A DNA stretch of 64,000 nucleotides, taken from assembly GCF_000143415.4 (NCBI RefSeq), contig NW_003314380.1, positions 23,613 to 87,612 on the forward strand. The letters are read 5' to 3'. Source of the stretch: Selaginella moellendorffii. Its lineage: Eukaryota; Streptophyta; Lycopodiopsida; Selaginellales; Selaginellaceae. The notes below the pieces were generated by a model that had not been told where the DNA came from, made no database searches, and was given only the letters and a program-made list of their open reading frames with translations. Both the position numbers and the translations under genes were made by a program. Shown in pieces: positions 10,498-22,529 of the stretch; the stretch's first letter is position 1; the number at the start of each line of letters is the position of its first letter.

Positions 10498-12598
10498 ACA
10501 CATGGTGACAGACCTTTTCCTCTGCGTCTCTGCTGACGGCGCACATGAGATTGCCCTATCACCAAGCTTGCATTCCCCATCTTTTATCCCCTGCGGGCAA
10601 AAAGACGAAATTATAAATGAAACAAAACCCCACAAAAAAAGGGACAAAAAAAAAAAAAAAGTCAAACCGCCACGGGACCCGGATGACCACACCATGCATG
10701 TTCGCCCCGCCACCCTAGCAGCGCCCGTATCTTTGCGTGCTCAATGCAAATATGGCATCGCCACCTGCAAGACACCAACACGTGAACGCATGTCGTCTTG
10801 CCAAAACAGTTTCCATATTTTCACCCCCAATTTCGGGGCACGATGACGTCCTTCCCTCTCTGTCTTTGCCAACAACAAGATCGTCTTCCCCGTACCACGC
10901 AGGATGACGCCGCGCGTCTTTAGCTTAAGTGCCGTGTGACAACGAAAAGCCAAGTTTGCTTCAATCGATATAAATGGGCAACACATTTGCTCCTACTTGT
11001 GCCTGTAGATCAACGAGTGCGTCTAGAAGACAGTGACAACAGCCGAGCTCGGGAATTTACGTCACGCACAGGCAGCAACCAGCCAGAGATAACTGTGGGC
11101 TTGTGGGCCGTGGCACACACTGCGTACACAACCAGCACGGCCGTACACCCATACATACAACTGCTGCTACGAACTGGGACCCCTCACTGATCAACAAACA
11201 TGTGCTTCTCTGAGGAGCCTTGGCGTCATGCCGTACGCCACCTTATCCAGGCACTTTGCATTTTACGCCCACCGGTTTCTTACCCGACTCTTTTTACCTT
11301 TTACCTTTTTGATTTCACCGGCTATATGCACTGTGCGGGATCACGGGGAGCTCCTGCGCTGGGCACCGTAGAGTCAAGCGGTCAAACAGGGGAGCGTGAT
11401 CACGTGCATTGAGAAGTCGTAGCTAGGGATGGTTGGTTTAGGTTTTAAGGGGTAAATTATTTAGGTCACGGGGGTTTTAGGGTACTCGCAAATGGGCTGG
11501 TCGCTGGATCAATCGTTACAAATCCGCCGCGAAAGCCACATGGTCGCAGACAAGCCTCGTGCCCGGCATGGGAGGATGCATCCCCATGTGAGCTATCGAC
11601 GTCCGGGTCTCCTCTGAGATTTTTGTTCCAAGTTCCAAGCTATTAAATAATCAAACGCTAAACTATGTGTAGATTCCGCAATGCAAGTTATAGAGAGGGA
11701 CTTTGTCGCCGACAACGAGTGACGCAAGTGTGATTTTCGTGAGCATTCTTATGCATGGGCATGGGGGTGGCGTTGCTGGCGTGAAAGCGCCACCACCGCC
11801 GCTTGGAAACCCATCCTTTTTTCCTCTTTTGTTTGAATGGCGTGCTTACTGTATTTTAAGTTTGATAGAAATATAAAGGCCAGGGAAGAAAGAAAATCTG
11901 GAGCTCCCTCCAAAGATTCGCATACCTAGGACCAGATCCAGTCAAATGCCTTTCCTTGTCCAAACCTCACAACACAGGGGGGCCGAGGACCTGGTCCTCT
12001 TATGACAAACCAGCAGGTGGTTTGTAAGAGGGAACAATAATCTGGGCCAACCGGGGCTCTCCACGTGGACCAACAGGAATTCGGCGATGGCCCATGATGC
12101 CATCCATGGCGATGTCACCATGCGGCATGACGGACGAGAAATGCGTATTTAAGCGCGCCGCGGAATGTGCTGTGATGGCGTCAGCTGATTCACTTTAATC
12201 TACTTTATCTGGTGACGTCACGGGGGAGCTGGCCCAGGTGGCATGGGACGTGGCCACGTCACACTCGTCCCAGCAATGGAGCTTCTTTTCGAGCGCAAAG
12301 GTCAAATCAAATTTCGACAGCTATCCAACAAATGTTCCATGTTGGCAAGGCTTTTTGTTAGGGCTAATCAATCATTTTTGGTGTATCTCTACAATACAAG
12401 GCCAATATACGTAAGCCTCAAACGTACACACATGAAACGGGCCGCCACGTCATGCGGTCCCACCGCCAGTGTGATGTGGCCGATTCGTGAGCTATGGCTG
12501 GCATCATGCCCATGACCATATGATGTAGGCATGATGGCGGCATGCCATGGGCCGGGGCGGGTAAACTCGCCATGGAAATTACCTCTTCACTTTCCGCG
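10498..12598. other. Intergenic and upstream region of the glutaredoxin gene
   Basis: No coding region is recognised in about 2.1 kb. The sequence is less AT-rich than the block to its left. The part nearest the glutaredoxin (12000-12600) has several GATGTCAC/GTGACGTCA-like words, for example tggtgacgtcacggg near 12210. These contain TGACG cores of the kind bound by TGA bZIP factors, the partners of CC-type glutaredoxins. That functional link is inference. Confidence 0.4.
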
Positions 12599-12606
12599 TA
12601 TAAAAG
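12599..12606 (+). promoter_or_regulatory. TATA box of the glutaredoxin gene
   Basis: TATAAAAG lies about 620 bp before the glutaredoxin start codon. A transcript starting about 30 bp downstream would have a leader of almost 600 nt with several upstream ATGs, unless a leader intron removes part of it. Long leaders are plausible but the transcription start was not observed. Confidence 0.5.
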
Positions 12607-13228
12607 TTGGTAAAACAAGGGGGGTAAAAACCCTCACAAGCACAAAGCCTTGTTCATTCGTCGTTCCTTCATTCATTGTCTTGGCGTTGGTTTTGGAGGA
12701 GGATCGATCCAGTTCAGGGAGAGCAAACTTTGGTGGTCTTGTCTCGGGGCGATGGATCTCGATCAATCAATCATCGGGCGGCGACTGGGAAATTGGGCCG
12801 AATTTGTTAGTTATATCTCGGATTGTGGGCTTACACAGCTAGTAGATTTCTCCTCTCTTCTCTTTATCTCTCTCGTCTAGATTCTCGCCTCTCCATCTCC
12901 ATCTAGAGACTCTGAGTCTTTGCTCGTCTCCAGTTCTCGTTTGACTGGCCAATCCTCTGGGATCAGATCCCTTTGCCTTAACGTGCCCGGCTTGATTGAC
13001 TGACCACTCCAAAGTCATCCAGCGTGTGTCGATTCCTCTCTTGGCTCTGTAAGGCCTCTATTCGCTCTCTCTTTAGAACAGTGGAAGAAGAATTCTCCTT
13101 GCATGGTCTGGAAAGAATTGGATCAGATGCTTTAAGTATCCCTTGCATCCTCTCAAGATTTTCTCTCCTGTCCTCTCAGTGTTCTGATCTTCTAGTTCTC
13201 CCTACAACATCTCAGAGGAGGTGTGGCG

Positions 13229-13624
13229 ATGAACGAAGTGTCGAGCCAGAGCGCCATTGTGCTGCCGCTCATGGGCCATGCAGCGCCCGCCGAATCAACG
13301 TCTGCGTCGGCGGTGGAAGTGGTGGAGAAGCTGGCGGTGGAGAACGCGGTGGTGATCTTCAGCAGCAGTGGCTGCTGCATGAGCCATGTCGTCAAGAGGC
13401 TGCTGTGCGGATTGGGAGTGAATCCAGTGGTGTTCGAGCTGGACGAGGAGAAGAACGGGCCCGAGATCGAGAAGGCGCTGGCCAGATTCACAGGGATTTC
13501 CCAGGTGTCTCCCACTGTTTTCATCGGGGGTAAGCTCGTTGGTGGCTTGGATCAAGTCATGGCTTCTCATATCAGCGGCAAGCTTGTCCCCCAGCTCAAG
13601 GAAGCAGGGGCTCTGTGGCTATGA
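13229..13624 (+). CDS. CC-type glutaredoxin (ROXY family)
   Basis: Intronless gene for a 131-residue protein of the land-plant-specific CC-type glutaredoxin class, about the usual family length. The active site near residues 46-53 reads SSGCCMSH; the CC-M-S form is one of the ROXY variants. Downstream are the thioredoxin-fold landmarks: the SPTVFIGG cis-Pro segment and [10 protein letters not shown], the glutathione-binding GG motif. The protein ends in ALWL, the terminal motif that in Arabidopsis ROXY proteins mediates TGA-factor interaction. It probably acts in nucleus and cytosol as a redox or transcriptional cofactor. The ATG at 13229 is chosen because the codon at 13223 is GTG. The leader upstream is long and contains other ATGs. 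Confidence 0.93.
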   Translation: MNEVSSQSAIVLPLMGHAAPAESTSASAVEVVEKLAVENAVVIFSSSGCCMSHVVKRLLCGLGVNPVVFELDEEKNGPEIEKALARFTGISQVSPTVFIGGKLVGGLDQVMASHISGKLVPQLKEAGALWL

Positions 13625-14872
13625 AAGAAAGTCCCAGAATCAAACGCCACCATAAAGCAGCACAACATCAAACCACAAGAGAAGAGTGGAAAAAGCTTCT
13701 CGGCAAAGAGTGTGCCTCCAAAAGACTTGATTTCTCTTACTTTGTTTGTTTTCCCTGCTTTTATTTTCTCCTTTTTTTTTGTTTTCCTTTCGGGATCTCC
13801 TGACTTGTTAAATAGAGGCTGGGGGTAAAATTTCCCTTCTCATGTCCTCTCCCCTGTATCTCTTTTGCACTCCCAAGTGGGAATGGAATTTGATATGGTG
13901 GGATTTTCTCTGGCTGCTCTGGTTGGTGTAGCAGCAGGAGGGAGGATGGAATAGAATATTGGTTCCATTGGGGTGATATAATGGCTAGAATGTTTTGCTG
14001 TTTTGCAAAATATGGCTCCTTGGTGAATGCTGACATAGCTGTTGTATCTCTTTGCTTGTCAAGTGTAAGTGGAGTGGTGTCAAAACAAGAATGAAGGGAT
14101 TGGAATTTCTCAGAGGCGCATAGCAATTATTATCAGGTTCTATACCCCCAGCATCTTTTTTTTTGTTTTGTTTTTGGAACCCCATTTGTCAAGAAATGCA
14201 AAAAAAGGAAATGTGGTGTAAGAAAGTAGCAATTGCAAAGTGGGGACGTTTTACGGAGGATTGCAGGAAAACTGACGCAGCAAGAAATGGACGTGCTGCT
14301 TTGTTTCGAGTGACCAAAAATAAAAGCTTTGCGAAAAACCTTGTAAGGAAAAGAATAAAGATCCAAAATGAATCGTCATCTTGACGACTTGCTGCTGAGT
14401 TGAGTGATCTTTTCGTGCCCGTCACCCGGCGTCACAAAGACTTCGAAAGCAAACGTACAATAATTTTCCCAATTTCTCTTTTCACCCAGCAACACTCTGA
14501 CCTTGCAGTTAAAATTGTCAAAACAACCTTCTCCTTTTTTACCTCGATGTGAGTTCATCTTTTTTTTTTATTTCCATGATGCGTGCGTCATGATCCTCGC
14601 GCGATGCTCCTTTCGCAGGAGTCAAGATTTTTACACATCCGCTGGTGGGGGCACACTCGCCAAGCCATGTTGCGCTGTGTGCTTGCGTTGCTGACTTCCA
14701 CAGGGCGTGGAAATGAGAGGCCTTTTTAGAAACTTCGAGCACTGACCGATACACACTCGAGTGACATCAACAGCGAAGCTTTCTTTCTGCACCAACAGGA
14801 TAAGAGGAAATCAGCCACAGCTCTAGAGAAAAGAGAAGAAAAAAAAAACACACTCAAAGTTGCCCACCTTAG
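13625..14872. other. Intergenic between glutaredoxin and VPS11
   Basis: No gene is recognised. Short open frames on both strands are unconvincing. The first few hundred bases are T-rich and would hold the glutaredoxin 3' untranslated region; the last 60 bp hold the VPS11 3' region. Confidence 0.5.
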
Positions 14873-17800
14873 CTAAGGACGATGAGTGCTGAGCATGCCA
14901 CGACCAAAGTAGTCCGCAATGACGGAGAATCCATCGTCCGAGTTCCGGACGAGCTGGAAGAATCTGTCGTGGTCCGTGGCGTTTTGTGCCAGATTCCGCT
15001 TCATCTCTAGCAGCGTGTGGTTCGAAGGAGCGCAGACCGGGCACTCCTTTTCGTTGTCACCCAGGCACCTTTGGTGGAAGGAGTGCATGCAAAAGAAGTG
15101 GACGGCCGGCAAGTCGAGGATCGAGGTGCAGGCCGTGCATTTGCTCAGCTGGAACACTCGGGGCTTTGTTCTCAGCTCCTCGATCTCGGCCCTCATCAGC
15201 CTGTTATCCTCCTGCACCACAAACCATCGCCAACTTTAGAACACGAGTGGGAATAAAAAGCAGCGGGTAGGAACTCACGTCGTATTTCTGGATTGTTTTC
15301 CGATCGTCCTCGATCTGCCTCGACTCTTGCTTGAGTTGTGTAGCGATGTAGTTTTTCACCACCGAGAGAGTGAGTGTCGGGTTCTTGGATAAAGTCTGGA
15401 GCACAACCAGTGGAGGCAGGAGCGAGTATTGTTCGATGTATCCCAGCACCTCCTTGACTTCCTTGGAGCAATCTTCCCCTCTCTCCCCGAAGTACGCAAG
15501 GACATCGGCCCAGAGCGAAGGATCGCCACCTCTGCTCGTGTCCGCAAGCCGCTCACAGCAGGAGATGAGGCCGCGGTAGTCACTGTCTTTCATGTAGCAC
15601 GACATCACCTCCTTGAAGAGCCTCTTTTTCTCGTAAAGGAAGAGAAGCCCGTCACGAAACTTATGCCTCTCACACAGCATCACCGCCAGTGCTTCATCGT
15701 ATTGCGGCTCCTCTTCGTGAGCACCCCATCCTTTCTTTAGTAGATCCAGTGACTTCTGCAAGCGCAAGGATCTCTCTTCGGCAGTCTCCCGGGTGTTAGA
15801 CACCGCGTCTTTGAAAGATCTCGTCTTCTTAACCTGAGTTTTTCGCGACGAACTAGAGCTCTCTTCCTCGGGAGAAGTAGAAGCCAAACTATCGGACAGG
15901 TAGAGTTCCAGGAGCGTGTTGTGAATGTCTTTCACTATCGGGGAGTTGCTTACCTTCACAAGGTATTGCTCCAGGAGAACTATCAGCCACCTCGGTTGAT
16001 CAACATAAATGTGAACGAACTCCATCGGTGACGGTGGCGCAGCACTGCTGCTGCTTGTGTGAGTAGCATTGCCATCACTACTGCATAGTGTCAAGAGAGT
16101 AGCCGTGGTTTCGTCAGGCTTGTGCTCGACCAGTATTTTCCCATACTGTTTTAGCGTAACCTCGGCCTCGGATGGTGAAAGTCCTGATATATACTCCAGT
16201 GCTTCAACATAATTTCCCAGGTCTCCAAGAAGAATTTTGAGATACGATTCGTGCAGCCCCGCGGTTTTTGCAACGTACAGTGCTTGCTCGTAGTAGCCAG
16301 CAGCTCTGCATACTCTCACCGCCGTTTCGACATCAAACCGAAGCTGTCCTTCCGTCTGCTCGTCCCCCCTGATGAACTTGTCCAACTTAGTTGCGTCCTT
16401 GAGCTTCGTGTAACAGTTGAGTAGCAAGGTTGTGTGGTCTGCCGATGCCAGTGCCTTCTCGTGAAGTCTTTCCAAATAAAGCGTCAAGTTCTGAATGAGC
16501 TGAGCGTCCAAAAACTTCTGAATGACGTAAGAAGGCTCGAGTTGTCCAATAGTTTTGATATACTGGGCCATAGCTTCGTCGTAATCCTGCTTGCTGTACA
16601 GATGATCCCCATACTTTCGCATAACTTGAGCAGTGGCTGCAGCGTCTGCTTGCTGTCTCTGGACAAGGCTTATAGCAACCGGGTAGAGATTCTTTCGGTA
16701 GAGAAGCTCCAGCTTGCTGTTCATGTCTTTTTCTGTTAAGCACGTAACCTTGTGGTCCTTTGTGATAATTGCGATGATGCCCCATTCGCAAAATACTTGC
16801 GCAACATCCTCCACTTCTGAGCTATAAGCGATCAACTTGCTCTTAAGGTCGTAGATGTTGAACACGCTCTTACGGACGTCTGCAATAACAGCAAGTAAAT
16901 ATCCGCGAAACCAGCCAACGTACTTCTTTTCGCCTTCAAAAGCCCAACAGGGACCTCTACCGTCCACCTCATAAAAATAAATAGCTTCCGGCCTTCCAAT
17001 AACAAGCTCCTATAAAGTTATAAACCATCAACAATTGTCAGCCTAAGAAAAAAGAGAAGAACGTGTAGAACTTACTTGTCGATCACTCATAGCCACGCAG
17101 AGACCATCGCAACCATGCCCGTCCAAGACTTGCTTTTGAGGAGGGTGTTGAAGCATGTTATAAAGATTCACAGTCGCCGCCGTTACTACGAAAAGCTGTA
17201 GTGCCTGACCATCTAGTCGAAGTCCCAAACCGGTAATCGGCGAAGCACTACTCGTGGCCGTTGCTGGATCAACTGAAAGCTTGAGTCGTGAGATTCGCTC
17301 TCGAGCAATATCACCACGGATGCAATACACGATGCCCGATTCCAAGCCAAAACATAAGAGCAAAATGGGAGGTGCTTCCTCGTAGACCAGAAAACAAGTG
17401 ATCTGCAAAAGGAAAAGATTAGAAACCTTTCTCTGGATGTGGAGAATAACTTACTTTTGCCTCGGGAAATTTATTTGAGAAGATTCTCAAAGCTCGGTCG
17501 CAGACTGGATCTATTCTGCTAGAACTCGGGCCCTCGCTTTGATGTTTACTCAAATCCCAGAGCTTGAGGGACATGGAAGATACCTGTGCTGAGGCAGCCT
17601 CATCCTCTCCCACAGTCACCAACATGTTTCTTTGCTAAGAAAACGAGGATCGAGGATCAATGAGAAAACAGCACCAGGGGCTACGAAACCGAGACTTGCC
17701 TTGAGCTGATGGACGTGGAGCACAGACGTGGAATGCGCCTGGAAGCTGTAGCTGAGCTTGAAACCTCGATCCAGGACGTGGACCATGGCATCGTCGCCAC

Positions 17801-17918
17801 CGAGCACGATCTGGCCCCTGCCGCTGCTGCTGCACACGATGTTCTCCCCCAGCTCCGCCGCGGCGCCAGATCCGAGCGCCTTCTCCTCGAAGAAGGGGAA
17901 TTTCCTCCATTGGTACAT
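14873..17918 (-). CDS. VPS11: Vacuolar protein sorting protein 11 (HOPS/CORVET subunit)
   Basis: Core subunit of the CORVET and HOPS tethering complexes that act in endosome-to-vacuole fusion. Five exons: 17918-17700, 17634-17455, 17402-17076, 17009-15279 and 15211-14873. They join in frame to 931 residues, about the length I recall for Arabidopsis VPS11. It starts MYQWRKFPFFEEKALG and continues through an N-terminal beta-propeller (QRNMLVTVGEDE; YFYEVDGRGPCWAFEG) and the alpha-solenoid (DDYDEAMAQY-like repeats, CHCR region). The last exon holds a RING-H2: CTAC...CMHSFHQRCL...CPVC. Intron 1 appears to use a GC donor (CTCAAG|GCAAGTCTC) and is about 65 nt; all others are GT-AG. The start codon is 57 bp from the divergently transcribed zinc-finger gene. 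Confidence 0.96.
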
Positions 17919-17975
17919 CTTCTCCCAAGAACCCTAAAATCGAAATCCGTGAAGAAAATGGAGGGTTGAGGGTTT
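17919..17975. promoter_or_regulatory. Very short shared promoter region of VPS11 and the zinc-finger gene
   Basis: Only 57 bp separate two divergent start codons. The interval contains AGAACCCTAAAAT, close to a telo-box (AAACCCTAA). Both 5' leaders and any promoter must therefore overlap each other or the opposing first exons. Confidence 0.6.
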
Positions 17976-19869
17976 ATGGCGCTGAGGAGGAGCTCCATTC
18001 TTCGCCGCCGCCATGGAGAATGCGCGCGAGGTAATCCTTTCTTTCGCTCCAGTAGTCGATATTACGGCGCATTCAGGGCCTACGGCTGCGAATCGATCGA
18101 AGAAAGGAAGAGTGTCACCGACGATAGGGCGGATTTGTGCCGGAAGCTGGCCGAGTCTCGGGACAGGGAAATCGGCGCTCTTAAGGTGGCGCTCGAGGCA
18201 CGGAAATGTGAGTCGCAGGCGATCGCGATGTTCAACCAGAGGATGAAAATCGACGTGTGTGGCATGGAGGATGATGTCTCTGGCGGCCATACCCGGGAGC
18301 TCAAGGCGTTGCGAAACGCCTTGGTAGCACAGGAACAGGAGAATCTCAAAATCATGGAGACGAACAGGAAGCTCCAGAAGCAGATCGAGCGGCTGAAGAG
18401 TGGGAAGTTTGTGGCTGAGAGCTACGAAAGCGAAGAACTCTCGAAGGACCTTGGCGGTGTGAGACCATTCGAGCAATGTGTCATAAAACTCGGCAAACCT
18501 GAAGGGAGAGTGGTCGAACAGAAGAAGGTGGAGGAGGAAAAGAATGGTGAAGAGGAGCCTTTATTCCACAGCGAGGGTGTCCCTAGCGGCGAGGAAAAGC
18601 CTGCCGCCATCGCGAAGCGCTCCATCGTCCCCCGGAACGTAGATCTCGTGCACCCATGGCCGGAATGGGTTTCCTTTATACAGCACCTCAAGAAGACATC
18701 GCACTTGAAATCAACGATGGACAAAGTTGACGATGCTATGAGCATGGAGGAGAAAATCAAAGCAGCGGCAATGAGCTTCTGTGCCACGCACGAGAATGTT
18801 TTGCAGTAAGTTTTTTCTTCTTTTTTTTTTTCCGTTTCTCGTTGTAGACTGATAGCTTGGCAGACGTTTGTCACAGGATGACTTGATGGTTTTTGGTGCT
18901 TTCGGGTGCCCAAACACGGACAGGAGAATTGTTAACTCGGGAAAGAGATTGAGAAAGTATCTAAACCTGACCGAATCGGATGTAAGCTTTTATTACGTTT
19001 TCATGTAGCGACACATGTCACCTTCACTTCAGGTTTGCAAGTTCTGTAGCCACAGCAACGTCTGCTCCAGAGCGAGCTGCGAAAGTACTCCGTCTGCGGT
19101 TCCTGCGGAGAGCAGCGACATTCTATGGCTTCTTCTTCAGTTTGGATTTGATGCGGTCAGTGATCACTCTGAGAAAAGGCCACTGCCAGAGGATGTCGAG
19201 AAAACTACCAGGAGCATTCTGCAGCAGCTCGTGTTCCTCGCTGATAATCCCCATGCTGTCGTCGAGCGTCAACAAGAAATGGAAAAGACGGCTGTCAAAC
19301 CGGGAAACTGGAGATGTACAAGGTAAGTTATTTGCCATTGGTAGGAAAAATAACTAAAAATTCATGTGTACTTATGTTCCTAGGTGCAAATTGCTTAACT
19401 TTAGTGGCAATAAGTTCTGTCGCGGATGCAGTACTCCATGTGGGCTCCGGACAGGAGAATGGAAATGCTTCAAGTAAGCCTTTCGTGATTAAAATTTTCA
19501 GGCTTAATTTTTTGGTCACAGGTGCAATCAAAAGAACTTGGCAAGAAGTCTAGTATGTGACGACTGTAGCGCACCACGACCGCCAAAAGAGCTTCGTTGG
19601 GGAGACTGGGAATGTCCAAAGTAAGCTTTTAAGTTTGTCCCGGCTCAAAATATCTTGCCATCTTTTGTAGCTGCCAGGGGGTCAACTTCGCGAGGAACAA
19701 GGACTGTTTTCGCTGCAATGGGAAGCAGCCTCCTTTCAAAGACCGACAGGTGATTGGAGTGAACAGAAGCACCGTTTTGGAGACTACAGCGGCCCCAAGC
19801 TTCACACTGGGAGTGACGCCGTGGCTCATGACCAAAGAAGAGAAAGAGGCAAGCCTCAAGAAACGCTAA
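17976..19869 (+). CDS. Organelle RanBP2-type zinc-finger protein (VAR3/OZ family)
   Basis: Six exons (17976-18805, 18864-18981, 19033-19322, 19384-19473, 19522-19620, 19671-19869) join to 541 residues. The Arg/Ser-rich start (MALRRSSILRRR) fits an organelle transit peptide. Residues about 50-150 form a likely coiled coil. The plant OZ/VAR3 core follows: a segment with GAFGCPNTDRRIVNSGKRLR, then VCKFCSHSNVCSRASC. Three RanBP2 zinc fingers of spacing C-x2-C-x10-C-x2-C come next (GNWRCTRC...CRGC; GEWKCFKC...CDDC; GDWECPNC...CFRC). Members of this family are RNA-editing factors in chloroplasts or mitochondria. Which organelle is targeted here, and which editing sites, cannot be told. It is transcribed away from VPS11. 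Confidence 0.88.
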
Positions 19870-20105
19870 TTCTCTGTTTCTGTAATGTTATTTTTCCAGT
19901 CAAATCACCAAAGCTTTCTTGAAGTAATAGTAATAGTATATGCTGCAGGGGTGGGTCCTTTGCTTCAAGTGCTCCACTCTCCTTTGTTGTGTCCATTGGA
20001 GCTGGGACTGGCATCTCCATTCGTATCAACGTATAACCTAGAAATCCGCCAAGCCAACTTCAAAGATCAGGAAGGAAGAAAAGAAGAAAGCCATCCCATC
20101 TCAGC

Positions 20106-21450
20106 TCACCGGAGTTGCAAAGAGGTGTCGGACTCGTCCCTCAAGTTGTCCTGAGCTTGAGCTCCCGGTGTGATCGTCGTGGGTTCCCTTGTTTCCGAAG
20201 GGCTTGGGGCTTCGGTCAGCACTGTAAACGAACGTAGCGTGTGACTTCCTATCCCTTCCACTGCCTCGACCTGTGGGATTATCAACCACAATCTTGTTCA
20301 AGAGCTTCAATAGCAAAGATCAAAGCTTGCCTGCTCGCGAAGTTGAGTGTTCTCGTCCTGCAGCTCACGCTCCTGAACAGTGTTTAGATATTTCCAGCGT
20401 GGAAAGTTAACTAGATGCTGCAAATAGTGACAGGAAAGTTTGGACGCACCTTTCGCCGGAGCTCCTCGAGCTCTTCCATGAGAAGCGACTCCTGCAAGTT
20501 CACCAGTGTCAACTAGATCAAAACCAATTTCAGATACACACTTCAGTTCAAAACGTATCGAAACTTTTTGAAGTGGGATCCTCACCTTTCTCGCTCGGAT
20601 CTCATTGTATCCGTTCTCAGTCATTCGCTCCAGCTCCTGGAGCTCCTTCACCGTCAGAGAAGTGAGTTCCTCGCCCATCATATGCCTGGAGACCACAACG
20701 ACGCTCTATGATCATCAACCTCCAGAAAAGAGATGACCTTTTTGTGTTCTCCAGTTGCTCGATTTTCTGCTTGAGCCTTGCCACTTCCTGATTCCAGTAC
20801 TGTCAGAAAAGCACCCAAGAGAATTCATGGTAGATACACCTAACTAGTTGTAAGCTAAGGACTTACGTCGTTATCGAGATCAACATCCAGCGGGCTGCTG
20901 GGATTCCTCTCAGGGCACTTGCTGTACCTCTCCAGGATGTCCTTCATGCTGTTAGACAAGGAGCAAACATCAACCTCACAGTTTCTATATGTCAATCGCA
21001 AAATCCTGGGCCAAAGTGGAAGCTTCGCCATTAAATGCATCTTCTGGGCGCTAGATCCCACATGCAAAGAATGGCGACTTCCCATGCAAAGAATGACGGA
21101 ACTAAAAAAAAGTAAGAAACACCACTCTTCGCTTTCTCTTCTTCTTCTCGTTCTCTCCTCTCTCTCTCTCTCTCTCTTCTTTGTTCTTCCCCCTCTCTCT
21201 CTCAAAATGCGAGAAAAAGTCTTGAGAACACACCACCTCCTGTTCATATTCTCTCTCTTATCTCGTACCTGGAGCTCGCATACTCGAACAATTTGCCGGT
21301 GCTGGAGAAGATGATAACCGAGAGCTCGGCATCGCACAGAATCGCTAGCTCGCGCGCTTTTTTCAGGAGCCCCCCACGGCGCTTGGAAAAGGTAACCTGC
21401 CTTGTCGTCGCATTCTCGATCCTCTTGATCTCAATCTTGCCGCGACCCAT
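20106..21450 (-). CDS. MIKC-type MADS-box transcription factor
   Basis: Seven exons on the minus strand: 21450-21269 (182 nt), 20948-20867 (82), 20799-20738 (62), 20685-20586 (100), 20491-20450 (42), 20372-20331 (42) and 20270-20106. Together they encode 224 residues. The 62-100-42-42 series is the conserved exon pattern of MIKC-C genes. The MADS domain begins [20 protein letters not shown]; the I region and the K-domain helices follow ([20 protein letters not shown]). The tail ends SDTSLQLR, close to the SLQLG endings of several MIKC genes. The exon 6 donor reads GAGCAG|GCAAGC, so intron 6 is GC-AG; without that splice the frame stops eight codons later. A CT microsatellite lies in intron 1. 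The role in development is inferred only from the family. Confidence 0.93.
21152..21205. repeat. (CT)n/(GA)n microsatellite in MADS intron 1
   Basis: Two CT-rich runs separated by ttctttgttcttccc. They read as GA on the transcribed strand within the first and longest intron of the MADS-box gene. GA-rich first introns can be regulatory in plants, but nothing here demonstrates that. Confidence 0.85.
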
Positions 21451-22529
21451 TGCTCCCCTCTTGCACAATCCCCCGGGCCTGCTACAGCTCCGTGAAATCA
21501 TCTAACTCACACATCCCCCCCAATACCGCCTCTCTCCCTCTTTCTATCGAGAAGAAGAAGAAGAAGAAGAAGAAGGCTGGCTTGCTTAATTGAGCTCGCC
21601 AAGAGGAAGAAGAAGGAAAAAAAGGTAGAAGGAGGAGGAGTGGATGGAAAAAGGAAGGAGCAGTGAGCCTTATTTTTAACTGGTGAACCAAACCGGATGG
21701 TTGCTATTTGTGGAACGAGGGTTTGCGCTGTGCTCCACTACCCTCTACTGTTTAGCCTTTCCTCTTATAGAAATCTCGCCCGTTACTACCTCCCCATACG
21801 CGCCAGGCACATCCTGGACAGGCGGTTTATATGATCCACACACTAGCCGACGCCTCCATCTGGGGGAGGCCAAAAAGCTTATCCAGAGCTCGAATACTCA
21901 TCCATTCGCGCATTCGAGATCGGGAGCGCATAGCTGTCGACCACGTGTCTAAAAGGAGATGAAATATCTTTCCGCTTTACCTTTATTTTCTAGCCTGTGG
22001 AACGATCCCAATGCTTTGTGCCTGATTAAAGTAGCACTAGCACACAAGGAATTCAAGTAATATTTTCCTGAAAAATCGAGATGGAAGTTGCGTGTTTTGC
22101 CTCGCTTTCGATTGTGTAAAAGATAAAGTGGCAGTAGTACCATTGCGCTTTTGATTTTGGAGGGGTCAATTCCTTGCGATGAATGTAATCTCTGGGACTG
22201 ATAGAAATGTTTTGCGGGGGAGCTGTAAATGCTGAGAGTGTAGCGTCCGAATCACAGATGATTTGCTGCAGATACACCGAATCATAATCAAAAAAGGATT
22301 GCAAGCTTTCTCCTGAGTTTTTTTACCGAGTACGCTGGTTTTGCTTCGACGCACTGCCGAAAAAGACCCCCACTGATTGAGATTCGGATGCGTTTTTTCT
22401 GCAAAATCCCCAGCAACGGCCAATAAAAAAAAGCAGATTCGTAAACAGAATCCTGGCAATGAAAACAATGCACGAAAATATCTCAATCACTCACCCGGTA
22501 AATAAAAAAGAAAAGCTGAAAAGCTTTCG
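21451..22529. other. Upstream region of the MADS gene and intergenic DNA
   Basis: The 5' leader (about 21451-21680) is purine-rich on the transcribed strand, with a GAA-like triplet run at 21551-21575. No perfect CArG box was found near the start. From 21960 to 22529 nothing coding is recognised. Confidence 0.45.

Noticed and set aside
10331-10713. Long Ser-Leu and Arg-Glu open frames on both strands
   Set aside because: They are produced by the CT microsatellite and have no family resemblance.
11430-11490. Telomere-like ttttaggg words
   Set aside because: Only isolated imperfect units occur, with no tandem array, so an interstitial telomere is not supported.
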